Shown piece by piece: positions 1-5,203 of a stretch of DNA of 7,970 nt (its first letter is position 1; every line of letters starts with the position of its first letter). Below the pieces are notes generated by a model. It was not told where the DNA came from. It was given only the letters and a program-made list of their open reading frames with translations, and did not search any database. The stretch spans positions 1 through 7,970 of the forward strand of contig JAUXST010000699.1 of the NCBI GenBank assembly GCA_030679805.1, written 5' to 3'. Made by a program: the position numbers and the translations under genes. Source of the DNA: Reyranella sp. GTDB lineage: Bacteria > Pseudomonadota > Alphaproteobacteria > Reyranellales > Reyranellaceae.

Positions 1-471
1 GTGCTGCTGGGCCAGGCGGGCGGCATCGAGCTGAAGCACGTGCCCTATCGCGGCTCGGCGCCTGCGGTGCAGGATCTGGTCGCGGGCCAGATCCAGGCGG
101 TGTCGGCCCCGGTCGGCGAGTTCACCCAGCAGGCCAACGCCGGCAAGATCCGCTTCCTCGGCGTCTCCGGCGCGACGCGCAGCCGCTTTGCGCCCAACGT
201 CCCGACCTTCGCCGAGCAGGGTTACAAGGACTTGGTGTTCTCCGAGTGGTTCGGCTTCTTTGCGCCGGGCGGCACGCCGGCGCCGGTCGTGATGCGCGCC
301 AACGAGGCGCTGCGGGCAGCCCTCGCCCAGAAGGACGTGATCGATGGCCTCGACGTGATGGGCCTCGAGGTCAAGTCGTCAACGCCGCAGGAACTGGCGA
401 CGCTCCTGAAGGAGAGCTACGACCGCTGGGGCCCGATCGTGAAGAAGATCGGCTTCACCGCCGACTCCTAG
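1..471 (+). CDS. Tripartite tricarboxylate transporter (Bug/TctC family) substrate-binding protein, C-terminal part
   Basis: This is the last 156 residues of a periplasmic substrate-binding protein of the Bug family, which captures small carboxylates and related anions for TctAB-type permeases. The segment HVPYRGSAPAVQDLVAGQI (about residues 13-31 of the visible part) is the family signature after the first lobe. It is followed by the typical VPTFAEQGY segment and the FFAPGGTPAPVV strand and turn. Full-length members are about 320 residues with a signal peptide, so the N-terminal half lies outside the window; the GTG at base 1 is only the window edge, not a believable start. The gene ends in TAG at 469-471 and converges on the acyl-CoA ligase, whose stop overlaps it. 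No TctA or TctB permease gene is visible, which is usual because Bug genes are often orphans. The family call is secure; the ligand cannot be read from sequence. Confidence 0.93.
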   Translation: MLLGQAGGIELKHVPYRGSAPAVQDLVAGQIQAVSAPVGEFTQQANAGKIRFLGVSGATRSRFAPNVPTFAEQGYKDLVFSEWFGFFAPGGTPAPVVMRANEALRAALAQKDVIDGLDVMGLEVKSSTPQELATLLKESYDRWGPIVKKIGFTADS

Positions 472-1991
472 ACCCGCTGGCCACCCTCGCGGGCATAGGC
501 CGCGACAGCGCGATCGACCAGCACCTTGCGGTCGATCTTGTTGGTGCCGGCCAGCGGCAATTCGTCGACGAACCACACCGCGCGCGGATGGGCATAGGCC
601 GGGCCGTTGTCGAGGGCGAAGCGGCGCAGCGTATCCTCGGTCGGCCTGGTCCCGGGCCGGGGCACCACGAAGGCCACCGGCAGCTGGTACTTGATCTCGT
701 CCGGCACCGGCACGACGCAGGCCTGCGCCACGTCCGGATGGCGGCCGAGCAGTTTCTCGACCTCGCCGGGATAGACGTTCTCGCCGCCGCACTGGAACAT
801 GTCGTCGGCACGGCCGACGAAGAAGACGAAGCCATTCTCGTCGCGCCGCATCACGTCGCCGGTGTCGTACCAGCCGTCGACCAGGCGCTTCTTGGTGTCG
901 GTCTCGCGGTTGAGATAGCCGGTCATCAGGGCCGGTGTCCTGATGTGCAGAACGCCCTGCGTCGGCCCGGTCTCGGCACCGCCGACGAACTTCACGTCGA
1001 TGCCCTTGCGTGGATAGCCGAGTGAGCCCATCGGCTTGGGGATGCCGCCGGGATGCGGGCCGAAACCCAGCGGGCCGGACTCGGTCGTGCCCCAGCTGTT
1101 GGCCGTCTCGGCGTTGGGAAACAGCCGATGCATCTGCTCAAAGAACTCGGGTGTGGACGGCGCCGAGCCCGTGACGGCGGTGGTCACGCAGCCGAGGTCG
1201 GCGCGGGCCAGTTCCTCGGCTTCGCGCATCACCAGAGCCAGCATGGTCGGCACCGACGTGACCATATCGACCCGCTGGCGGTCGATGGCGCGGATGTAGC
1301 CGCGGGCGGTGAAGCTGGTCATCAGCACGATCGTGCCGCCGTTGATCATCACCATCTTGGCGCTGAACAGGCCGTTCATGTGGAACAGCGGTGCGGCGAT
1401 GATCGCCTTCTTGCCTTCGATGCCGGGCCTCTGTTCGGGCGTGGCGCCGGTCGCCCAGAGATAGCCGCCGTGCGTCAGTGGCACGCCCTTGGGCAGGCCG
1501 GTGGAACCCGATGTGTAGAGCACCATCGCCACTTCTTCCGGCCTCATGGCGACGGGGGCGAACGGCCCTGCGGAGGTATCCTGATCGAGCAGGGTGTCGA
1601 TCTGCTCCATCAGCACGGTCGGCACCAGCGCGCTCACCAGGGCGCTGCGCTCCGAATCGGCGATGGCGAGCCTGATCGCCGAGTCCTTCATGATGTGGGC
1701 CACCGTCTCGCGCGGCAGCTTGTGGTTGACGCACACCGACACCAGGCCGGCCGCCATCGTTGCCATGTAGAGCACGAGGTAGTCCGCGCTGTTGGCGGCG
1801 ACGATGGCTACGGCCTCGCCGCGGTTCAATCCGTGCTTCAACAGACCGCGCGCCAGCGCCGCGACGCGCTGGCGGCCCGCGCCGTACGACAGGCGCAACT
1901 GCTCGTCGCCCTCGGGCGAGAGCTGGATGATGAAGGGGCGGTCGTCGGGCGCGGACGGATCGAGAATGGCGGCGAGGTTCGTGAGAGTCAT
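468..1991 (-). CDS. AMP-forming acyl-CoA synthetase (class I adenylate-forming enzyme)
   Basis: This 507-residue enzyme should activate a carboxylic acid with ATP to an acyl-adenylate and transfer it to CoA in the cytoplasm. The core motifs are present in order: the P-loop YTSGSTGLPKG (159-169), WGTTE (300-304), the ATP-binding TGD (377-379), the hinge segment GRADD (393-397) with GGENVYPGEVE just after, and the C-terminal NKIDRKVL with catalytic Lys485. Length and motif spacing match an intact ligase. I chose the ATG at 1991 (MTLTN). A reading from 2009 adds six residues but begins with TTG, and neither start has a strong Shine-Dalgarno; a weak GAG lies 6 nt before the ATG. Downstream it meets the Bug protein gene tail to tail. 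Upstream, on the same strand, is the SDR gene, 191 bp away across an inverted repeat, so co-transcription is uncertain. The substrate (fatty, aryl or other acid) is not determinable here. Confidence 0.93.
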   Translation of the reverse strand: MTLTNLAAILDPSAPDDRPFIIQLSPEGDEQLRLSYGAGRQRVAALARGLLKHGLNRGEAVAIVAANSADYLVLYMATMAAGLVSVCVNHKLPRETVAHIMKDSAIRLAIADSERSALVSALVPTVLMEQIDTLLDQDTSAGPFAPVAMRPEEVAMVLYTSGSTGLPKGVPLTHGGYLWATGATPEQRPGIEGKKAIIAAPLFHMNGLFSAKMVMINGGTIVLMTSFTARGYIRAIDRQRVDMVTSVPTMLALVMREAEELARADLGCVTTAVTGSAPSTPEFFEQMHRLFPNAETANSWGTTESGPLGFGPHPGGIPKPMGSLGYPRKGIDVKFVGGAETGPTQGVLHIRTPALMTGYLNRETDTKKRLVDGWYDTGDVMRRDENGFVFFVGRADDMFQCGGENVYPGEVEKLLGRHPDVAQACVVPVPDEIKYQLPVAFVVPRPGTRPTEDTLRRFALDNGPAYAHPRAVWFVDELPLAGTNKIDRKVLVDRAVAAYAREGGQRV

Positions 1992-2063
1992 GATGTGCTC
2001 GACGTGCAAGTGACGTGCCGACTATGCCAAGTGCCGGCTCTTCCGTTGTCGCTTAATAAGGTC

Positions 2064-2150
2064 CCCTCGCTACGCTCGGGATGACATATTTTCTCGCACT
2101 GGCGCCCAGCGCCAAACCCAGCAATATTGTCATCCCGAGCGTAGCGAGGG
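2064..2150. repeat. REP-like pair of inverted repeats with a coaxial central hairpin
   Basis: A 23-bp arm at 2064-2086 is the exact reverse complement of 2128-2150 (TGTCATCCCGAGCGTAGCGA then GGG). Between them, 2100-2105 (TGGCGC) pairs with 2109-2114 (GCGCCA) around a 3-base loop. Both stems share the same centre at base 2107 and are separated by 13 unpaired bases on each side. The arm sequence belongs to a dispersed intergenic repeat type seen in many bacterial genomes, whose spurious translations (VIPSVARDL, CHPERSEG) are familiar from databases; both appear here in the non-coding frames. It lies downstream of the SDR gene and upstream of the ligase gene. On the minus strand no U-tract follows the stem; on the plus strand a TTTT follows at 2154-2157, but no plus-strand gene precedes it. 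It is therefore more a REP/BIME-like element than a clear intrinsic terminator. Confidence 0.8.
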
Positions 2151-2182
2151 ATCTTTTCCCGCCGATACATTCGGGAGTTGCC

Positions 2183-2929
2183 CTAGCCGCCCCGGCGGTG
2201 GAATTGCGAACCGCCGTAGGATTGATCGGTCGGCACGATCTCCATGTAGCTCACGTCCATGCGCTGTGGCGAGCCCAGCACGAACATGATGGCCTCGGCG
2301 ATGTCGGCGGCCAGCAGGCTGTCGTAGCCTTCGTAGAAAAGGCGGCGGCCCTCCTCGCGGTCGTCGAGCAGGGCAAGATGCGCGCCGGTCTCGACGCGGC
2401 CCGGCGAGATTTCACTCACGCGCACGCCCGACCCGTGGAGATCGAGCCGGAGCGTCTGGCTGAGATTGTGCAGGGCGGCCTTGGTCATGGCATAGACCGG
2501 CATGCCGGGCAGGGCCCAGGTGCCGGAGGTCGAGCTGAGGTTGACGATGTGGCCAAGCCCGCGGGCCTTCATGCCGGGAACGGTGGCGGCCAGGCAATTG
2601 AGCGTGCCGCGCATGTTGACGTCCATCAGCGCGTCGATGTCGTCGGGTGCCGCCTCCCACGAGGGGGTCGATCGTGCGAAGGCCGAGGCATTGTTGACCA
2701 GGATATCGGCGTCGAGCGAACCCAGCGCCGACAGCACCGCGTCGCGATGGGAGATGTCCAGCGCCAGCGGCCGGCAGCCGGTCTCCTGGGCGAGGACGGT
2801 CAGGTCGTCGGCCGAGCGCGCGACGGCATAGACCTCGATCCCGCTGATCCGAAGCTGCTGGACCGTCGCGGCGCCGATGCCGCGGCTCGCCCCTGTCACG
2901 ACGGCGGTACGATAGCGATCCAGGGACAT
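2183..2929 (-). CDS. Short-chain dehydrogenase/reductase, YdfG-like
   Basis: This 248-residue classical SDR is a cytoplasmic NAD(P)-dependent oxidoreductase. The dinucleotide-binding TGASRGIG is at 12-19, NNAS at 79-82, the structural Asn at 105, and the catalytic Ser133, Tyr146 and Lys150 (YAMTK) are all present with standard spacing. Arg16 in the glycine motif and Arg38 after the second strand suggest NADP(H). The C-terminus (EIVPTDQSYGG then QFHRR) resembles the end of E. coli YdfG, an enzyme acting on 3-hydroxy acids such as L-allo-threonine and on malonic semialdehyde, so a small beta-hydroxy acid is a reasonable guess but unproven. The ATG at 2929 is set by a strong AAGGAGA (2934-2940) with 5 nt between GGAG and the start; a longer open frame to 3610 runs antisense to RidA and is not used. 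It is divergent from the RidA-like gene across 72 bp. Confidence 0.93.
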   Translation of the reverse strand: MSLDRYRTAVVTGASRGIGAATVQQLRISGIEVYAVARSADDLTVLAQETGCRPLALDISHRDAVLSALGSLDADILVNNASAFARSTPSWEAAPDDIDALMDVNMRGTLNCLAATVPGMKARGLGHIVNLSSTSGTWALPGMPVYAMTKAALHNLSQTLRLDLHGSGVRVSEISPGRVETGAHLALLDDREEGRRLFYEGYDSLLAADIAEAIMFVLGSPQRMDVSYMEIVPTDQSYGGSQFHRRGG

Positions 2930-3001
2930 GGCTTCTCCTTTGCGCGATACCGGTCGACCGTTACATTGCCGACCATAGCGCATCAGAAAGCGGAGCGAGT
3001 C
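2930..3001. promoter_or_regulatory. Divergent intergenic region with a 10-bp palindrome, possible operator
   Basis: These 72 bp separate the divergent SDR and RidA-like starts and must hold at least part of both upstream regions. Ribosome-binding sites occupy both edges (AAGGAGA on minus at 2934-2940; GGAG on plus at 2992-2995). The middle contains a perfect palindrome CGGTCGACCG at 2951-2960, placed where a shared operator could act on both genes. I see no convincing -35/-10 pair on either strand. In DNA of this GC content a 10-bp palindrome can occur by chance, so the operator reading is weak. Confidence 0.3.
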
Positions 3002-3382
3002 ATGGCCAAGAAGCTTTTCCCCGACGGAACCGAGGTCGCGGGGTTTTATGTCCGGACCGTCAGGAGCGGGCCGTTCGTCTTCGTCTCGGGAACGACGTCG
3101 CTCGACTCCAAGGGGCGGGTACGGGGCAAGAATGCCGCCGAGCAGACCGCGATCACCATGCGCAAGATCGAAGCCGGCCTGAAGTCCGCCGGCGCGCGCC
3201 TGGCCGATCTCACCCGCACGACGATCTACGTCACGGATATCCGCGACATGGGTGGCGTCAGCCAGGCATTGGGCAAGGCACTCAAGGGTTCCGTCGTCAC
3301 GTCGACCCTGGTGGCCGTCAGTGCGCTTGCAGTCCCGGGCTTGCTGGTCGAAATTGAGGCCACGGCGGTCGTCGAGCGCTGA
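3002..3382 (+). CDS. RidA/YjgF-family protein lacking the deaminase arginine
   Basis: This 126-residue protein has the YjgF/YER057c/UK114 fold, a small trimeric cytoplasmic protein. Family features include FVFVSGTTSLDSKGRV (25-40), the helix with MRKIEAGLKSAGA (53-65), the strand TTIYVTDIRDM (73-83) and the C-terminal VEIEATAVV (116-124). True RidA enzymes deaminate reactive enamine/imine intermediates with an Arg (Arg105 in E. coli) eight residues before the EIEA glutamate. Here that position is Leu109, as in the Rid4-7 type subfamilies, so canonical 2-aminoacrylate deaminase activity is not expected. The start is the ATG at 3002, with GGAG at 2992-2995; the frame remains open upstream but is antisense to the SDR. 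It heads a run of three plus-strand genes with 18- and 8-bp gaps. The family call is firm, the function unknown. Confidence 0.92.
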   Translation: MAKKLFPDGTEVAGFYVRTVRSGPFVFVSGTTSLDSKGRVRGKNAAEQTAITMRKIEAGLKSAGARLADLTRTTIYVTDIRDMGGVSQALGKALKGSVVTSTLVAVSALAVPGLLVEIEATAVVER

Positions 3383-3400
3383 GCGAACAAGGAGAGACTG

Positions 3401-3889
3401 ATGGTCGAAGCAAAGCGGTCGGTGCTCGGCCGACGGCAGGCCCTGGCAGGCGTGGCCGGGGTAGGAGTGGCTGGGATGGGAGTGGCCAGTGTAGAGCTGG
3501 CGAGCGGACCGGCGTTCGCCCAGGAGCGCGTTTTGTCGGGCACCGTGAACATCGAGCAGGTCCAGGTCGCCTTCATCGGCAGCGGCAATGTCGGCGGCGG
3601 TACGCTGCACTATCGCGGCAAGAGCTACCGCTTCTCGGTCGGCGGCCTCGGCATCGGCGGCTTCGGCTTTTCCAAGATGGAAGCCTATGGCGATGTCTAC
3701 AATCTCAAGGAGCTGCGCCAGTTTCCCGGCGTTTACGGGCAGGCCCGCTATGGCGCGGTGGCCGGCAACGACGGCGGGGGCGAGATGTGGCTGCAGAATC
3801 CCGAGGGCGTGATGCTGAGCCTGAAGACGCGTCGGCAGGGTCTTGCCGTGTCGCTCGGCGCCGACGCTGTCGTCATCGACTTCAAGTGA
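3401..3889 (+). CDS. Exported protein of unknown function with a Tat-like signal peptide
   Basis: I do not recognise a characterised family for this 162-residue protein. The N-terminus has a twin-arginine signal (GRRQALAG at 10-17), a long Ala/Gly/Val hydrophobic stretch and a likely cleavage site AFA-QE after residue 40, so it is probably sent folded to the periplasm, possibly through Tat. The mature part is about 122 residues, rich in beta-forming and glycine residues, with GGLGIGGFG at 81-89 and the segments GDVYNLKEL and GEMWLQNPEGVML; it has no cysteine. Its appearance suggests a compact all-beta domain and a conserved rather than accidental frame. The start ATG at 3401 is backed by AAGGAGAG at 3389-3396. 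It begins 18 bp after the RidA-like gene and ends 8 bp before the next exported protein, so the three are probably co-transcribed. No enzymatic motif is visible. Confidence 0.85.
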   Translation: MVEAKRSVLGRRQALAGVAGVGVAGMGVASVELASGPAFAQERVLSGTVNIEQVQVAFIGSGNVGGGTLHYRGKSYRFSVGGLGIGGFGFSKMEAYGDVYNLKELRQFPGVYGQARYGAVAGNDGGGEMWLQNPEGVMLSLKTRRQGLAVSLGADAVVIDFK

Positions 3890-3897
3890 GGGCAGAG

Positions 3898-4443
3898 ATG
3901 ACGACCATGACGACGATCCGTCGAGCCCTCGCGCTCTTTTCCGGTGTAGCCGCTCTCACCAGTGGCGTGCCTGCCTTCGCCCAGGACGAGGTGCAGACTT
4001 TCAATGCCTTCGCCACCGTCGGCGCCAACGGCACGATCGTCCGTGCGGCGGAAAAGCAAGCCATGATAGTCGGCACGCTGGCCGGCCCGTTCTTCATCGA
4101 GACCGATGAGGGACCGCAGCAGGCCGGTCGCGTGACCTGCGCCGTGTCGGCGCGAGCCGACCAGGCGAGCCTGCGTCTGACGGCGACCGGCGCCTGCTCC
4201 TTCACCGCCCACGACGGCGCCACTGCCTGGGGCGAATGGGAATGTGCCGGCTATCAGCTCGTGGGATGCCGCGGCACCTTCAAGCTCGCGGGCGGCACCG
4301 CTCGTCTGGCCGGCGCGACGGGCGAGAGTACCCTGATCTGGCGGCCGACCGCCCATGAACTCAGGAAGCAGCTCGACGGCGCGACACTGGACAACGCCAC
4401 CGGCATTCTTCTGTGGCGAGACTTCAAGCTGACGCGGAAATAG
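3898..4443 (+). CDS. Secreted protein of unknown function with four cysteines
   Basis: This 181-residue protein opens with a Sec-type signal peptide: IRRALALFSGVAAL, then VPAFA-QD with cleavage after residue 28. The mature domain contains Cys81, Cys100, Cys116 and Cys124, which could form two disulfides in the periplasm. Around residues 115-142, a CAGYQLVGCRGTFKL strand pair precedes GGTARLAGATG. That resembles the GTGRFAGITG-type turn found in small exported beta-barrel-like proteins, but I cannot name a family with confidence. ATG at 3898 is used, with AGGG four bases downstream of the previous stop region (3889-3892); a second in-frame ATG at 3907 would also keep the signal peptide. It is the third gene of the RidA-like run and stops 3 bp from the end of the convergent small exported protein. 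Role unknown. Confidence 0.82.
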   Translation: MTTMTTIRRALALFSGVAALTSGVPAFAQDEVQTFNAFATVGANGTIVRAAEKQAMIVGTLAGPFFIETDEGPQQAGRVTCAVSARADQASLRLTATGACSFTAHDGATAWGEWECAGYQLVGCRGTFKLAGGTARLAGATGESTLIWRPTAHELRKQLDGATLDNATGILLWRDFKLTRK

Positions 4444-4446
4444 CTG

Positions 4447-4731
4447 TCAGGCCGGCGGGTAGGGGATCTTGTTGCGCTGCAGGAGCCCCTCGAGCGCCTT
4501 GATGCCCTGCTCGTAGCGGCCTTTCTGGCAGTCGATGCCGGCGCCCAGCCGGGTCATGTCCGGGCCACCCGAACCCTCGCTTCGTCGCGTGCCGTATTTG
4601 TCGAAGATGGCACCCAGTTGGGCGCAGCGCGCGGCGAGCTGTTCGGTGGTCTGCTGACCATGCGATGGGCCAGGCAGCAGCAGGGCGGTGATGATGCCGG
4701 GCAGCACAAGTTTCGGAAGCCACTGTGGCAT
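4447..4731 (-). CDS. Small exported hypothetical protein with two cysteines
   Basis: No characterised family is recognised in this 94-residue product. It has a signal peptide (MPQWLPKLVLPGIITALLL, likely cleavage at SHG-QQ after residue 25) and a mature part of about 69 residues, probably helical, with Cys36 and Cys68 able to form a disulfide. The pattern CAQLGAIFDKYG, then MTRLGAGIDCQKGRYEQGI and a short C-terminal PYPP, looks like a small conserved alphaproteobacterial periplasmic protein. The frame stays open to an ATG at 4791, but I choose the ATG at 4731. It is preceded by GGAGAG (4736-4741) with 6 nt between GGAG and the start, it places the signal peptide at the N-terminus, and a TATAAT hexamer lies inside the longer version. 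It converges with the four-cysteine protein (3-bp gap) and diverges from the lipoprotein. Confidence 0.8.
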   Translation of the reverse strand: MPQWLPKLVLPGIITALLLPGPSHGQQTTEQLAARCAQLGAIFDKYGTRRSEGSGGPDMTRLGAGIDCQKGRYEQGIKALEGLLQRNKIPYPPA

Positions 4732-4767
4732 CTGTCTCTCCAGCCGGTCGGGGCTGTTCATCCGCCC

Positions 4768-4773
4768 ATTATA
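4768..4773 (-). promoter_or_regulatory. Candidate -10 box TATAAT for the small exported protein
   Basis: The minus strand reads an exact TATAAT here, 36 bp before the chosen ATG at 4731. Transcription would start near 4761, giving a leader of about 30 nt that contains the GGAGAG ribosome-binding site. The -35 region at 16-18 bp spacing (ACAAGA, TACAAG and neighbours) is a poor match to TTGACA, so an activator or a non-sigma70-like factor could be involved, or the match may be chance. An exact AT-only hexamer is uncommon in DNA this GC-rich. Confidence 0.4.
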
Positions 4774-4828
4774 CGTCGGAATCCGCCACATCTTGTACCT
4801 GCGAGTGGCCGCGATGTACTGTCAGGCG

Positions 4829-4843
4829 TCCGGTATTGCCGGA
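4829..4843. promoter_or_regulatory. Short inverted repeat in the lipoprotein leader
   Basis: TCCGG (4829-4833) and CCGGA (4839-4843) flank a 5-base loop TATTG just upstream of the GGGGGAG ribosome-binding site (4849-4854) of the lipoprotein gene. It could form a small leader hairpin or be a protein site. With only five pairs this is weak evidence. Confidence 0.2.
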
Positions 4844-4860
4844 TCAATGGGGGAGCAGAC

Positions 4861-5178
4861 ATGATTTCGCGATCGACGGTTCGCTGGATGCTCGTCGTGG
4901 GCATCGCAGGTCTGGTGACGGCCTGTTCAGTCGGCAAGGACACGCTGGGCAACGATCCGGCGACCGAAAGCCAGGCGGCGACCATCACCTGGTCAGACGG
5001 CAAGCCGGCCCTGTCGATCAGCTGCAAGACGCCAGGGGGCTGCCAGTCGCGCGCGGTCGCCGTGTGCAGCAAGACGGCCGGCGAATACACCGTGCTGAAG
5101 ATGGAAAACATGCCGACCCGCGGCGACATGTCCGAGGTGCGCGGTCCGGCCTCGGTCGTCATCCGCTGCGGCGGGTAG
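4861..5178 (+). CDS. Small cysteine-containing lipoprotein of unknown function
   Basis: This 105-residue protein carries a lipoprotein signal peptide: positively charged start (Arg4, Arg8), hydrophobic core LVVGIAGL and lipobox VTAC with lipidated Cys22. Serine follows at +2, so by the usual rule it would be sorted to the outer membrane. The mature part of 84 residues contains Cys55, Cys61, Cys69 and Cys103 (SCKTPGGCQSRAVAVC, and IRCGG at the end), which could form two disulfides. No known domain is recognised. The start ATG at 4861 has a clear GGGGGAG (4849-4854) six bases upstream. It is divergent from the small exported protein across 129 bp and converges with the alpha/beta hydrolase lipoprotein, 25 bp between stops. 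It adds to a local cluster of small exported disulfide-type proteins; a structural or envelope role is inference only. Confidence 0.83.
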   Translation: MISRSTVRWMLVVGIAGLVTACSVGKDTLGNDPATESQAATITWSDGKPALSISCKTPGGCQSRAVAVCSKTAGEYTVLKMENMPTRGDMSEVRGPASVVIRCGG

Positions 5179-5203
5179 GCTGGCCCCCGGTTCCACCGAC
5201 TCT

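Noticed and set aside
1053..2084. Plus-strand open frames opposite the acyl-CoA ligase
   Set aside because: Their Arg/His/Gly-rich translations are typical antisense shadows of GC-rich coding DNA; the ligase motifs on minus are complete.
2064..2157. Intrinsic terminator for the SDR gene
   Set aside because: Reading in the SDR direction the stem is followed by GGACCTTATT with no U-tract; the T-run is on the other side, where no plus-strand gene needs it.
1988..2170. Small minus-strand frame containing CHPERSEG
   Set aside because: This is the translation of the dispersed repeat, a familiar spurious peptide, with no start signal of its own.
2081..3001. Long plus-strand frame continuous with the RidA-like gene, suggesting a fusion
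   Set aside because: It runs antisense to the SDR with no recognisable domain and begins in the repeat (VIPSVARDL); RidA has its own ATG and ribosome-binding site at the family's normal length.
2930..3610. N-terminal extension of the SDR frame on the minus strand, giving 475 residues
   Set aside because: The added part is low-complexity antisense to the RidA-like gene, and the ATG at 2929 has a strong AAGGAGA and the expected SDR N-terminus.
4793..4822. Promoter for the lipoprotein gene (TTGTAC, 18 bp, TACTGT)
   Set aside because: The -10 matches the consensus at only three of six positions; not enough to call.
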